Source: a virus
Reading direction: 5' to 3' (one strand)
DNA: 52,239 nt
Virus record (IMG/VR): IMGVR_UViG_3300009158_000066
Span: 1-52,239 of that record
Shown here one piece after another: positions 23,984 to 33,536 of this stretch; the stretch's first letter is position 1; every line of letters begins with the position of its first letter. The notes below the pieces were generated by a model. The model was not told the DNA's origin. It was given only the letters and a program-made list of their open reading frames with translations, and did not search any database. A program made the translations under genes and the position numbers.

Positions 23984-24475
23984 TTATTTATTCTCAAACG
24001 TATCATTACTAGCAAAAATTGATGATTTAGATTTAAGTCTTTTCTTTAATGCTGTTAAATTATTGTTGATAACAAAGCGATTTAATGCATTTGCTGTAGA
24101 CTTTACACCTTCAAGACGTCTTTCAGCAGCGCAGGGTAACTCAACGTCGTCGCGGCGTGAGAGATAGAATACCGGTATTGGAGATGTCTTTTCTATCTTT
24201 TTAACTAGAATGTTCAAAAAGTCCAACTTTAACTGTTGACTTTTAAATTCTGACTGATAAAATACGATTGTAGATCTGAACTTTAGACTTTCACTGTTTA
24301 TTAGATCTAGAGAAGAAGTGACAAAATAGTGATATATAAGATTCAAAAGATCTTTATGAGCTTTTAGATTTAAATTCATTGAGCGCGCGGTCTGAAGCGC
24401 TTGTTTTGCTGCCTGCTCTAGGCACTTTATTCCATCAATAACAAGAACTCGGTGCTGAGGAAATGTTCTTTTCAT
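23984..24475 (-). CDS. Hypothetical basic protein, 163 aa
   Basis: No family recognised. Mostly helical and basic, with HRVLVIDGIKCLEQAAKQAL near the start, a hydrophobic central part (LLNLIYHYFVTSSLDL) and a lysine-rich end. No catalytic motif is apparent. Located between the two zinc-protein genes of the minus-strand run, with 11-base and 19-base spacers. Its stop region contains the late-type element of the next gene. Confidence 0.62.
   Translation of the reverse strand: MKRTFPQHRVLVIDGIKCLEQAAKQALQTARSMNLNLKAHKDLLNLIYHYFVTSSLDLINSESLKFRSTIVFYQSEFKSQQLKLDFLNILVKKIEKTSPIPVFYLSRRDDVELPCAAERRLEGVKSTANALNRFVINNNLTALKKRLKSKSSIFASNDTFENK
23985..23992 (-). promoter_or_regulatory. Late-type -10 element
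   Basis: The minus strand reads AATAAATA, 12 bases before the ATG at 23972. It overlaps the stop codon of the upstream gene. Confidence 0.45.
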
Positions 24476-24494
24476 ATATTGATTATATGAGATT

Positions 24495-25082
24495 TTACGA
24501 CTTTATAAAGTTAAAGATAGTATTTAGTGGAATATTATCGCGAATAGCCTGATCCATCACCTGTGCAAGATCGTTGAATATACCTGTAAGTTGCTCTTCA
24601 TAATAAAATAATTGCTCCTGCGGAATATTGCGTGTTGAAATTGTATTTTCTAATTGAAGTCTGGAAGTCAATATATCTACTTTTGTACCCAACATCTTTT
24701 TAATTGATATAATAGTTTGTGTTTCAGGGCTGTAAGATTTATGTTCTTCTATAGAATCTGGTCTCTTTATACAAGTACCTTCTTTATTAATTACACCTAG
24801 TTTATATGCATCAAATTCTTCATATGGTTTGGTTAGTAGTTGAAGAAGAATATTATTCATTAAAGCACTTTCTATGTGCTCTTTAAACATACCATTGAAC
24901 TGTATACCATGTACATGCATACCACCGGGGCCATATCTACATCCCTTTCCGTAGTTCATACTGCCACAGTAACTACACTTTTTAGGGTCATCTGGGTGGA
25001 CGTGTATACTGTTCGGGCTATATCTGCAACCTGAACCGAAATTACCGCTACCGCAATATACACATCTACTTTGTTGAGCCAT
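24495..25082 (-). CDS. Protein with two tandem CxxCGS zinc-binding repeats
   Basis: 195 residues. Residues 1-58 contain two copies of a 23-residue unit: C-x-Y-C-G-S, then N, F/Y, G-x-GCRY, and a histidine pair HVH. Each repeat has three cysteines and two histidines, enough for one zinc. The rest (60-195) is helical with no family I recognise (FEEHIESALMNN-like start and a QEQLFYYEEQL helix). It is the third gene of the minus-strand run, after a nuclease gene. A nucleic-acid or protein-binding function is plausible; the repeat may be known in other T4-like phages but I cannot confirm. Confidence 0.7.
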   Translation of the reverse strand: MAQQSRCVYCGSGNFGSGCRYSPNSIHVHPDDPKKCSYCGSMNYGKGCRYGPGGMHVHGIQFNGMFKEHIESALMNNILLQLLTKPYEEFDAYKLGVINKEGTCIKRPDSIEEHKSYSPETQTIISIKKMLGTKVDILTSRLQLENTISTRNIPQEQLFYYEEQLTGIFNDLAQVMDQAIRDNIPLNTIFNFIKS

Positions 25083-25083
25083 A

Positions 25084-25581
25084 TTATATAGTTTGATTAC
25101 TTAATATTTTTTCTTTATTATTCTCAATAAAATTGTCTGCTTTTACAAAAATATAAGCGTCTTTATAAACCATAAAGTTTTCTTGGTTGGAGTATAATTG
25201 TGTATGTTTCTTATCAAAAACAATAAATTCACCTTTATGATTTATCTTTATACATAAAAACCATAATGGTTTAGTTGTATTTTTAGCTTGTTCAAGCCAG
25301 TTGTTTAATTGCTCGCAATTATCAAAAAGACTGCTAAAAGCAAATTCTTTATAAAACTTACATTCAAAATCTACATGTGATAATTCATTAGGCACAATTA
25401 TATCACCTGAACATAAAAGAAGCTGACTACTTGTTAACTTATTAGCTCTAAAATTGTTTTTACCACCAACAAAAGCGCCACTATTAGGTATACGTTCAAA
25501 ATTAAGTTGAAAAATACTTGTCAATTTTTTTGCTAATGTACGCTCATAACTCTTCCCTTTGTTTTTATTGTAGTTACTCAT
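25084..25581 (-). CDS. Holliday junction resolvase-like PD-(D/E)XK nuclease
   Basis: 165 residues. The order NKGKSYERTLAKKL (E13), then SGDIIVPN (D60) and FECKFYKEF (E73, K75) matches the Glu-Asp-Glu-x-Lys active site of Hjc-type and related resolvases. Its basic N-terminus fits DNA binding. It overlaps the upstream 81-residue gene by 4 bases. Resolution of branched DNA before packaging is a likely role; in T4 this is done by the unrelated endonuclease VII (gp49), which I did not find here. Confidence 0.75.
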   Translation of the reverse strand: MSNYNKNKGKSYERTLAKKLTSIFQLNFERIPNSGAFVGGKNNFRANKLTSSQLLLCSGDIIVPNELSHVDFECKFYKEFAFSSLFDNCEQLNNWLEQAKNTTKPLWFLCIKINHKGEFIVFDKKHTQLYSNQENFMVYKDAYIFVKADNFIENNKEKILSNQTI

Positions 25582-25823
25582 CTGTGATGCTTTTTCTTAT
25601 TCTTCTTATTGGTTGTTTTTTTAAGACCTTTATAGAGGGTAGTTGTTAATAGTTCTGGTTGAGATCTTTTAATTATCTTCCCACCACCAATAAGGCTAGC
25701 AACTCGTGCATCTCCATCGTTATACACTTTACCACTTGAAAAAACAGTATCACTAGGTGCCATACCAACACTTGCCATTGTTGTTTCTAATATTGCATTA
25801 ACTAGTTTGTCAAAATTTATCAT
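25578..25823 (-). CDS. Candidate capsid-targeted small basic protein, 81 aa
   Basis: Begins MINFDKLVNAILETTM; ILE before T14 matches the candidate protease rule, and the spacing of hydrophobics matches the 404- and 139-residue proteins. The C-terminus is very basic (LKKTTNKKNKKKHHR), suitable for binding packaged DNA as T4 internal proteins do. The central part is short and Gly/Ser-rich. A late-type element (TTAAATAA) lies 10 bases upstream. It is the first gene of the minus-strand run and overlaps the resolvase gene by 4 bases. Internal-protein role is inferred. Confidence 0.65.
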   Translation of the reverse strand: MINFDKLVNAILETTMASVGMAPSDTVFSSGKVYNDGDARVASLIGGGKIIKRSQPELLTTTLYKGLKKTTNKKNKKKHHR

Positions 25824-25833
25824 AACGATACTA

Positions 25834-25841
25834 TTATTTAA
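25834..25841 (-). promoter_or_regulatory. Late-type -10 element for the minus-strand run
   Basis: The minus strand reads TTAAATAA, 10 bases before the ATG at 25823. Confidence 0.45.
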
Positions 25842-25895
25842 GGTTGTTAGTTGAAATGTTTGGAAAAGCAGCTATTATTTAATTTATTAAATAAT

Positions 25896-26321
25896 ATGAC
25901 TGAACAGGAAACTCCAGCAGCAGAACAAACACTTTTTGAGCGTTATCATAACCAACTCACAAAGGTAGTATCTGTTGACGAGTTTAATATGAAACAAGTA
26001 CAGATGGATTTACCTGTACATAGACATTATTGGGTTGGAAGATTAATGCATCATAAATTTGAAATATCAAAATTACAAAAAACCCGTAAACAAGCTATAC
26101 ACAAGGTAGTTCAAAAGCTTCAAGATGAAAGTCCAATAAACCTTACATCAAAAAGTGCTTACAGTTCAGCAGAACAACATAGTGTTATTATTAAAATTGA
26201 TGAACAGATTACTGAGAATGAACTTCTTGTAGAGTATCTTTCAAAGATTGAAGCTAACTTTAGAAGCGTAAGTTACGATATCAAAAATTTAATAGAAATC
26301 ATTAGATTGGAAACAACATGA
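25896..26321 (+). CDS. uvsY: Recombination mediator UvsY-like
   Basis: 141 residues from the ATG at 25896, like T4 UvsY (137 aa); the open frame extends upstream to TTG 25851, but that start is less likely. The pattern of an N-terminal helix with VVSVDEFNMKQVQMD, then HRHYWVGRL and a basic KFEISKLQKTRKQ helix, matches the UvsY layout. UvsY loads UvsX onto gp32-coated ssDNA; both partners are in this window. It overlaps uvsW by 4 bases, the linkage seen in T4-like phages. An AT-only inverted repeat (25875-25894) stands one base before the ATG. Confidence 0.72.
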   Translation: MTEQETPAAEQTLFERYHNQLTKVVSVDEFNMKQVQMDLPVHRHYWVGRLMHHKFEISKLQKTRKQAIHKVVQKLQDESPINLTSKSAYSSAEQHSVIIKIDEQITENELLVEYLSKIEANFRSVSYDIKNLIEIIRLETT

Positions 26322-27787
26322 TAAACGTTATTTTTGATTTTGATTCAGGCAGAAAGAAAGCAATCCTCACATCAGACTGTTTGCAGGAGGTAAGGGAGTT
26401 CTTTTCTGTTGAAGATAAAACACAAAAATTTAAAAGACGTTTTTCTGTTGGTTGGAGACCTTCATCTAGAATATATGCAATTACACCTCAGGGTAGGTTT
26501 GATTTGAGATTGCATAATGAGATTTTAAGATACATAAAAAGTAAGCATGTATCTTGTAATGTTGAATATACAAATGCTTTTAAGACTGCAGGTAATATAC
26601 CTCGTCTTGATTCAAAAATTGTAACAACTTTAAAAATCCCTTTACGAGATTATCAACTTGAATGTGTTGAGCAAGCTCTTGATTTAGGTAGCGGTGTAAT
26701 TGTACTACCAACATCCGCGGGTAAGACATTAGTAATGGCTACTCTTGTATCTAGTATACAAGATCAATTATCATCAAGTTTTAAAACGCTAATACTTGTA
26801 CCAGATTTGCAATTAGTAATGCAATCTTGTAGTGACTTTATTGAGTATGGTATAGATGAATCAAGAATAACTAAATGGACTGGCTCTCATGAGCCTAACC
26901 CTGATGCAAGTATAATAGTTGCTAACAGTCAGATCTTGTTGTCTGAGAAACAAGATACAAGCATTTTAAAAAATATACAATTACTTGTTATAGATGAAGT
27001 ACATAAATTAAAGCAGTCTAATAAAATAAGTAAACTAGTTGCAAAAATACCTGCAAAAATGAGGTATGGTTTAACAGGTACTATGCCAGACGAGAACATA
27101 GATAGATGGCATATAATAGGTCAATTGGGTGATATTATATATAAAAAGAAAAGTATAGACCTTCGTGAGTTGAATTATATCTCAAGTGTGCGAGTAGTAA
27201 TACTTAAAATGATGTATGCAAATGTGCCATACATTGAAGCAAGCAATAGTTCAAATCCAACAGCTGCTTATGAACAGGAATTAGAGTTCCTTCAACACAA
27301 TAAATTTCGCAACAAGACAATACAAACGTTGGCAGATTCTTTAACAAAAAATACACTAATATTAGTAGATCGTATAGTTCATGGTGAGATTTTACTTGAA
27401 CAGCTAAAAGCAAATACCAAGAAAGAAGTTTACTTTATATGTGGGTCTGTCGAGCTTGAAGAGCGTGAGAGAGTTCGCAATTTAATGGAAACAAATGATA
27501 ATGTAGTGTGTGTAGCTATATCTAAAATTTTTAGTACAGGTGTAAATATTCGCAACTTACATTACATAGTATTTGCTAGTATTGGAAAAGCTAAAATAAA
27601 AATAATTCAAAGTATAGGGAGAAGCTTACGGTTACATTCAAGCAAGAAACAAGCGACTATATTTGATATAGGTGACGACATGCGGTACGGCAACAGTCAT
27701 CTTTTTGAAAGAATTTCACTTTACGATTCTGAGAGTATACCACACAGTACAAAAATTATTAAAGAACCCAATGAAAACAACAACTAA
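26318..27787 (+). CDS. uvsW: UvsW-like SF2 DNA helicase
   Basis: 489 residues, shorter than T4 UvsW (587 with the C-terminal part). SF2 motifs are clear: Q-motif-like LRDYQLECVEQAL, Walker A PTSAGKT (about 131-137), LLVIDEVHKL (DEVH box), YGLTGTMP (motif III), then ISKIFSTGVNI and QSIGRSLRL (motifs V and VI). UvsW unwinds R-loops and branched DNA and drives the switch from origin-dependent to recombination-dependent replication. It overlaps uvsY by 4 bases, and the late sigma gene begins inside its 3-prime end. Confidence 0.92.
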   Translation: MINVIFDFDSGRKKAILTSDCLQEVREFFSVEDKTQKFKRRFSVGWRPSSRIYAITPQGRFDLRLHNEILRYIKSKHVSCNVEYTNAFKTAGNIPRLDSKIVTTLKIPLRDYQLECVEQALDLGSGVIVLPTSAGKTLVMATLVSSIQDQLSSSFKTLILVPDLQLVMQSCSDFIEYGIDESRITKWTGSHEPNPDASIIVANSQILLSEKQDTSILKNIQLLVIDEVHKLKQSNKISKLVAKIPAKMRYGLTGTMPDENIDRWHIIGQLGDIIYKKKSIDLRELNYISSVRVVILKMMYANVPYIEASNSSNPTAAYEQELEFLQHNKFRNKTIQTLADSLTKNTLILVDRIVHGEILLEQLKANTKKEVYFICGSVELEERERVRNLMETNDNVVCVAISKIFSTGVNIRNLHYIVFASIGKAKIKIIQSIGRSLRLHSSKKQATIFDIGDDMRYGNSHLFERISLYDSESIPHSTKIIKEPNENNN

Positions 27788-28358
27788 AAAACAAACAGAT
27801 TCTCTCATAGATGACGATATAAGTTCAATAGATTTAGGTGACTTATTAGATAAACCAAAAAAGCGTATTAGGAGAACAAAGGAAGAGTTGAAACCTAACT
27901 ATGTTGATCCAAAAGAAATGGAAGAAAGTATAAAAGCATATTATGCATGTGGAGTAATACCTGAAAGTTTAGCAGATTCAATACAAAAGATTGCTACACG
28001 TTTGGGGTATGCACAGAATTTTATAAATTATTCCTACAAAGAAGAAATGATTGGTGACGCAGTAATCAAAATGATGACAGCGTTGATGAGAAATAGATTT
28101 AAAGTAGATAGTGGCTATAACCCGTTTAGTTATTTCACTAAAGTTGCATATAGAGCGTTTCAGAATCGGATCAAGCGAGAGAAGAAAGAACACGACACTA
28201 TGCGTAGATATCAGGCAGATGTTTATAGTGCTTTAGCAGAGGGTGGTATGTTGCCTGCTAGAAAGAATCGTAGAGAGTGTGAGGATGAAGGCAATAGTTA
28301 TTATGACGATGATCATGTAGAGGCTGAGACAGTTGAATTTGCTGAAGAAACAGAGTAG
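27771..28358 (+). CDS. gp55: Late transcription sigma factor gp55-like
   Basis: 195 residues from the ATG at 27771, inside uvsW; the open frame begins earlier (27672) but that part is antisense-like shadow. The conserved region has YKEEMIGDAVIKMM, then YNPFSYFTKVAYRAFQNRIKREKKEH, matching the sigma region 2-like part of gp55 that reads the TATAAATA late -10 box. The T4 protein ends in a hydrophobic clamp-binding tail; here the last residues are acidic (AETVEFAEETE) with no clear LDFLY-type peptide. Late-type boxes are found upstream of several structural genes in the window. Confidence 0.88.
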   Translation: MKTTTKKQTDSLIDDDISSIDLGDLLDKPKKRIRRTKEELKPNYVDPKEMEESIKAYYACGVIPESLADSIQKIATRLGYAQNFINYSYKEEMIGDAVIKMMTALMRNRFKVDSGYNPFSYFTKVAYRAFQNRIKREKKEHDTMRRYQADVYSALAEGGMLPARKNRRECEDEGNSYYDDDHVEAETVEFAEETE

Positions 28359-28390
28359 AAAAACACACATAAAGAGACTACCATCGATTA

Positions 28391-29446
28391 ATGGCAAAGT
28401 ATGATGATTTAAATATAGCTTGCATTTCTGATATTCATCTTGGAGTACATCAGGACTCAGCTCTTTGGCACGATCAACATATTAAGCTTGCAGAATGGAT
28501 AAGAGACACGCTTAAGTCTAAGAATATAAAAAATATTATCATTGCTGGTGATATTTTTCATAATCGTCATGAAATAAGCGTGTCTACTCTACATACAGCC
28601 AAGCGATTTTTTGATATTTTAAAAGATTTTGAAATTGATGCAATTACTGGTAATCACGATTGTTATTATAGAGACAACTCTAAAATCAATTCTATTTCAG
28701 TATTAGAATCTAATAACGTTAGAATATTTGATACGTTAGTACAGAAAAATATAGGTGGTAGATCTTTTGCGTTTTGTCCATGGGGTACTGAGCTCAGTGA
28801 TATACCTAATGTCGATGTAGTTGTTGGTCATTTTGAATTGTTAAACTTTAAAATGAATACCAATATGCATTGTGATCATGGCTGGGATGGATTAAGCCTT
28901 CTAGATAAATGTCATACTGTTTTAACTGGGCATTTTCACTTACGTCAGGAAAGAGTATATAAAGACAGTAAAGCGGTTATATACCTTGGTTCACCTCTTG
29001 AGCTTGATTGGGGAGATAGAGACGGTCAAAAAGGTATAACTATAATCAACACCAGAAAGCTTGAAACAACGCTTATAGAAAACACTGTATCATCAAAGCA
29101 TGTTAAGGTAAGTATATCTGAACTACAAAATGGAACAGTAGCTTTGAAAGCTCTTAAAGGTTCACTACATTCAAATTATGTAAAGATTATTGTAGATGTT
29201 AAATTTGACGGAGCTAATGTAGATGCTTTATTAACAAAGTTTAACTCGTATCAGCCTCTACAATTAAAAGTTGATTATGATGTACCTAGTGATATTACTG
29301 TTGTAGGTGAGCTTGAAGAAACAAGATTAATATCAATTGAAGATACATTGAAAGAATATATAGATTTACTAGAAGTACAAATTTCAAAGAAACATGTTTT
29401 TGATAAATGTGTAGAATACTACAAAACATTTCAAACTATTAACTAA
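28391..29446 (+). CDS. gp47: Recombination nuclease subunit gp47-like (Mre11/SbcD)
   Basis: 351 residues (T4 gp47: 339). Metallophosphoesterase motifs appear in order: SDIHLGVH (D14, H16), AGDIFHNRHE, TGNHDCY, VVGHFELL and LTGHFHLR, the complete Mre11/SbcD set of two-metal ligands. With gp46 it forms the nuclease-ATPase that processes DNA ends to start recombination-dependent replication. gp46 follows after 4 bases. The C-terminal domain (250-351) is less conserved, as usual. Confidence 0.94.
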   Translation: MAKYDDLNIACISDIHLGVHQDSALWHDQHIKLAEWIRDTLKSKNIKNIIIAGDIFHNRHEISVSTLHTAKRFFDILKDFEIDAITGNHDCYYRDNSKINSISVLESNNVRIFDTLVQKNIGGRSFAFCPWGTELSDIPNVDVVVGHFELLNFKMNTNMHCDHGWDGLSLLDKCHTVLTGHFHLRQERVYKDSKAVIYLGSPLELDWGDRDGQKGITIINTRKLETTLIENTVSSKHVKVSISELQNGTVALKALKGSLHSNYVKIIVDVKFDGANVDALLTKFNSYQPLQLKVDYDVPSDITVVGELEETRLISIEDTLKEYIDLLEVQISKKHVFDKCVEYYKTFQTIN

Positions 29447-29450
29447 TAAT

Positions 29451-31259
29451 ATGAAGCAAATTATTTTAAAAAATATAAAGATAGAAAATTTTCTATCTGT
29501 TGGTAGTAATGCTCTTGAACTACCTCTAGATAATAATGTAAATATTATTACTGGTAGAAACTATGATAAAGAAGATAGTAAGAATGGTGTAGGTAAATCT
29601 ACTATAACTGATGCAGTGCACTTTGCTTTGTACGGTACACCTCTTAGAGATATTTCAAAAGAACAAACTGTAAATCATACCACAGGTAAAAATTGCAAAG
29701 TAGAATTGTCTTTTGTAGTAAAGACAGAATGTACTCAAGATGAGTATGTGATTGTAAGAAGTATATCACCTACAAAGTGTTCTATTTACAAAAATAAAGA
29801 AAACGTAACTCTGTCAACCATGGCAAAGTCTACTGAGTATCTACAAGATCTTATAAATTGTAGTAGTAAAGTATTTCAAAATTCGGTAGTAATGTCAATT
29901 AATAATACTGTGCCGTTTATGGCGCAGAGTAAAGTTGATAAAAGAAAGTATATTGAAAACATGCTTCAATTAGAAGTTTTTTCTCAAATGCTTTTAAGAG
30001 CTAGAGAAGATTATAATGAATTAAAACATGGTTATGATTTAGCTAGATCTAAGCATACTAATAATCTTAATATGTTTTCTAATATTGAAAAGCAGATTAA
30101 TATTTTTGATATTGAAAAACAAGACAGTATTGCAAAGATTGAATCATCACTTGATGAAAAAAATAAAACTCTTGTAGAGTTAGAAAGTAGTCTATTAAAG
30201 TTAGGTAAGACGTCTGTTACTGTTCAAGATTTTACAGAAGATATTAAAAAAATTGAAGATAAGTGTGTTAAATTAAACGCTAAACGTAAAGAGCTAATAG
30301 AAAAGAAAGCACAAACACTTACAGAGAAAAAAATCTTAAAAGAACAATTAAAGCAATTACTTGACTCTACTAAACCGTGCCCTACATGCAAGAGAGCTTT
30401 TGATGTAGATAGTAATTGTGATCATCTAACAGAAAATTTAAAAACTCAAATTAATAATATTGATGAAACAGCTTTTAACGGGAAGTTAGAAGAACTTGAC
30501 GAACTATACGACAAACTTCGAACTGGTTTGAAGAGTATAGAAACAAAACAGAACGACAATAGAAACAGTGTATCTACATTTCAACGAGCTGAGGTAGTAT
30601 TAACTACAAAAATTGAAAATGTAAAAGAGTATATAACAGATTTAAATTTAAGTTTAAAGCAAAAACAATCTGATACAAACACGTTACTAAATGAACAAAA
30701 AGAACAAATACAAAAAGACATAAACTTATCTGAGATAGATGTCAATAATATTGAAAGTGAACTTAAAATACTAGATTGTGTAAAGTATGTCCTTTCTGAA
30801 GAAGGTGTAAAGTCATTTCTTATCAAGAAAATATTGAAAGTATTAAACAGTAAGATCAATTTTTATCTATCTCATTTACAAGCTCCTGTAAAGTGTGAGT
30901 TTAATGAATTTTTTGAAGAGTGTATTACAGATGAGAAGAAGAATGAATGCTCATATTTTAATTTTTCAGGTGGGGAGAGAAAGCGTATAGACCTAGCGTG
31001 TTTATTTGCGTTTATGGACATGAAAAGACTGCAAGGTGAAACAGTGTTTAATACTACGTTCTATGATGAATTGTTAGACTCATCGCTTGATGATAAAGGT
31101 GTAGAACTCGTCTTGGACCTACTTGTTCAACGTAATAAAGACTTTGGTGAAGGTAGTTATATAATAACACATCGAGGTCAGTCATTATTAAATCGTGTAG
31201 ACAAGATTATTAATCTTGAAAAACGTAACGGTGCAACCTATTTATTACAAGATATCTAA
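29451..31259 (+). CDS. gp46: Recombination ATPase subunit gp46-like (Rad50/SbcC)
   Basis: 602 residues (T4 gp46: 560). The N-terminal Walker A is NGVGKST (45-51). Two long coiled-coil arms (about 190-305 and 330-440) flank the zinc hook CPTC at 310-313. The C-terminal ABC signature FSGGERKRID and the Walker B/D-loop region (FYDELLDSSLDDKG) complete the ATPase head. With gp47 it resects double-strand ends. Highly charged and AT-rich coding as in its neighbours; no anomaly. Confidence 0.95.
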   Translation: MKQIILKNIKIENFLSVGSNALELPLDNNVNIITGRNYDKEDSKNGVGKSTITDAVHFALYGTPLRDISKEQTVNHTTGKNCKVELSFVVKTECTQDEYVIVRSISPTKCSIYKNKENVTLSTMAKSTEYLQDLINCSSKVFQNSVVMSINNTVPFMAQSKVDKRKYIENMLQLEVFSQMLLRAREDYNELKHGYDLARSKHTNNLNMFSNIEKQINIFDIEKQDSIAKIESSLDEKNKTLVELESSLLKLGKTSVTVQDFTEDIKKIEDKCVKLNAKRKELIEKKAQTLTEKKILKEQLKQLLDSTKPCPTCKRAFDVDSNCDHLTENLKTQINNIDETAFNGKLEELDELYDKLRTGLKSIETKQNDNRNSVSTFQRAEVVLTTKIENVKEYITDLNLSLKQKQSDTNTLLNEQKEQIQKDINLSEIDVNNIESELKILDCVKYVLSEEGVKSFLIKKILKVLNSKINFYLSHLQAPVKCEFNEFFEECITDEKKNECSYFNFSGGERKRIDLACLFAFMDMKRLQGETVFNTTFYDELLDSSLDDKGVELVLDLLVQRNKDFGEGSYIITHRGQSLLNRVDKIINLEKRNGATYLLQDI

Positions 31260-31265
31260 ATAAAT

Positions 31266-32504
31266 ATGGAATATAAAGCTCACGAGTATAATGTAAGGAA
31301 CGTTATTGGTGCACCAATAGGTTTACCATTGAATATACCATCATCAATGTTGCTAGCGCCTGATTTTGCAGGAAATCAAAAAAAGAAATCTGATATTACG
31401 GATGTTCCAGGTGCTAAATTACCACGAGCTATAAATTACCTTGCTGATTACGGTGGTTGTGCTCTTTGGAGATGTTTAGGACCTAACTTTGTTATAAATT
31501 TATATGAAAAAGGTGTAGTGCATGAACTCACACAAATGGTTTTGGATGAGAGGTTTTATCATGGTATAAAAGCTGTTAAACTTCAACGTCAAGCAACACC
31601 TATACAGCTTCAATTTGCACAACAACTTAAAAAGTTAAGTGAAAAGATGGGGTTTAAAATAATATATGAAGTTGATGATATCGTCTTAGGTGAAGATATA
31701 CCTCTTTATAATAAAAATAAAGGTGCGTTTATGCCTACAGAAATACGCAATAGCATTATTGAGATAATGCAACTTGCAGATGAGATTACAGTTCCATCAG
31801 AGTTTATGAGAGATTATTATATCTCTAAGACAGGCAATACAAAAGCTACTTATATACCAAATTATCTTTTCAGGTGGTGGTGGGATAGATATTACAATCT
31901 TGGTGATAGAGTCAAGTTGTATGAAAGGAATAAAAAGAAACCAGTTATTGCAGTCTTTGCTTCCGGTACACATGTTGATGTAACCGGTAGAGCTAATTTT
32001 GTCGATGACTTTTCACCGGTAGTGCAGCAAATAATACACACCCGTACAATGTATAAGTGGGTGTTTTACGGGTCGTTTCCGTTTCAGGTTAAACCTTTCA
32101 TTGAAAAAGGTGAGATGGAATTTAGACCATGGACAAAATTGCCGGATTATGCTCGTGCTGTAGCTGAATCTGGCGCTCAGCTTACGTTTGCAGCATTATT
32201 AGATAATAATTTCAATAATGCTAAGAGTAATATTAAATTGACAGAAGCTGGGGCAGTTGGTATACCATGCGTATGCCCTGATCTTGCCCCATATAAAGAA
32301 GCCCTCTTGAAATACAAGACAGGTGATGAATTTATTGACTCAATAAAATGGGCTTTAAAAGATCAAACACGTTACGCAGATATATGCAAAAAATCTAGAG
32401 CTCATGCAGAAACATACTGGCTTGAGAGTGAATGTAATATAGAAAAAACGGTTGAGGCTTATTTTACCCCGTTTGGAAGCAAGGAACGTAAATATCTTAT
32501 CTAA
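31266..32504 (+). CDS. Glycosyltransferase, GT-B type
   Basis: 412 residues. The C-terminal half carries [19 protein letters not shown] followed by [11 protein letters not shown], the sugar-nucleotide-binding pattern of GT4-like GT-B enzymes (E-x7-E region). [10 protein letters not shown] in the N-terminal half is common in such transferases. It overlaps gmd by one base (TAATG), so sugar-nucleotide supply and transfer are coupled. Substrate unknown; fucose is suggested by the next two genes. Host surface, virion or modified DNA are all possible targets. Confidence 0.8.
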   Translation: MEYKAHEYNVRNVIGAPIGLPLNIPSSMLLAPDFAGNQKKKSDITDVPGAKLPRAINYLADYGGCALWRCLGPNFVINLYEKGVVHELTQMVLDERFYHGIKAVKLQRQATPIQLQFAQQLKKLSEKMGFKIIYEVDDIVLGEDIPLYNKNKGAFMPTEIRNSIIEIMQLADEITVPSEFMRDYYISKTGNTKATYIPNYLFRWWWDRYYNLGDRVKLYERNKKKPVIAVFASGTHVDVTGRANFVDDFSPVVQQIIHTRTMYKWVFYGSFPFQVKPFIEKGEMEFRPWTKLPDYARAVAESGAQLTFAALLDNNFNNAKSNIKLTEAGAVGIPCVCPDLAPYKEALLKYKTGDEFIDSIKWALKDQTRYADICKKSRAHAETYWLESECNIEKTVEAYFTPFGSKERKYLI

Positions 32505-33535
32505 TGAAAACAGCAGTAATAACAGGCATTACAGGTCAGGATGGGTCGTATCTAACAGAACAGTTACTTGAAAAAGGTTACGCTGTTCACGGTATGATGC
32601 GTAGATCATCATCATTTAATACACACCGTATTGAACATATTTACTCGCATGAGAATTTAAAATTACATTACGGTGATTTGACTGATACAGGTAGTATATA
32701 TTCTTTATTAGAGCTTATTGAGCCTGATGAAATATACAACCTGGCAGCGCAAAGTCACGTTAAAGTATCTTTTGATATACCAGAATATACCGCACAAGTA
32801 GATGCGGTAGGCACATTGAGATTTTTAGATGCAATACGTAAAGTTGGTTTAGAAAAGAAAACAAGATTTTATCAAGCATCTACCAGTGAGCTTTATGGTA
32901 AAGTGCAGGAGACCCCTCAGACTGAAAAAACACCATTTTATCCAAGATCTCCATATGGTGTAGCAAAAATGTTTAGTTACTGGAGTATTGTAAATCATAG
33001 AGAAGCTTACGGTCTTCATGCCTCTAACGGCATTCTATTTAATCATGAATCCCCAAGGCGAGGTGAAACGTTTGTTAGTAGAAAAATAACACGTGCAGCG
33101 ACTAGAATTGCAGTAGGATCACAATCTGTACTAAAGTTGGGTAATCTAGACGCTAAGCGTGATTGGGGATACGCTCCTGAATATACAGATATGATGTGGC
33201 GTATTCTACAGCAAGAAACTCCCGATGATTATGTTTGTGCTACAGGCGTGACTACTACAGTTAGAGATTTTTGCAAGTATGTATTTGATAGTCTTGGTGT
33301 TGAGATTGCGTTTAAAGGTACAGGGGTTGAAGAGGTTGGCTTCGACGTTAAGACAAACAAGACTTTAATAGAAATAGATCCTAGTTATTTTAGACCTACA
33401 GAAGTAGATCTTCTTTTAGGAGATTATACAAAGGCAAAAACAACATTAAATTGGCAACCAACAGTAAACGTAAGAGAACTTGCAAGTATAATGGTTGAGA
33501 GTGACCTCAAGCTAGCTAATAAAGAGAAAAATTAA
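32504..33535 (+). CDS. gmd: GDP-mannose 4,6-dehydratase
   Basis: 343 residues, normal length. The Rossmann motif is [11 protein letters not shown] (residues 7-17), then [23 protein letters not shown] and [14 protein letters not shown]; the catalytic YGVAKMF has the Y-x-x-x-K pair, and [13 protein letters not shown] is highly diagnostic of Gmd. It converts GDP-mannose to GDP-4-keto-6-deoxymannose, which Fcl, the next gene, turns into GDP-fucose. One base overlap with the upstream glycosyltransferase and one spacer base before fcl. Confidence 0.97.
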   Translation: MKTAVITGITGQDGSYLTEQLLEKGYAVHGMMRRSSSFNTHRIEHIYSHENLKLHYGDLTDTGSIYSLLELIEPDEIYNLAAQSHVKVSFDIPEYTAQVDAVGTLRFLDAIRKVGLEKKTRFYQASTSELYGKVQETPQTEKTPFYPRSPYGVAKMFSYWSIVNHREAYGLHASNGILFNHESPRRGETFVSRKITRAATRIAVGSQSVLKLGNLDAKRDWGYAPEYTDMMWRILQQETPDDYVCATGVTTTVRDFCKYVFDSLGVEIAFKGTGVEEVGFDVKTNKTLIEIDPSYFRPTEVDLLLGDYTKAKTTLNWQPTVNVRELASIMVESDLKLANKEKN

Positions 33536-33536
33536 T

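Noticed and set aside
25875-25894. Hairpin before uvsY as a regulatory switch
   Set aside because: The 8-bp stem is A/T only and could easily arise by chance in this composition; kept only as a note in the uvsY entry.
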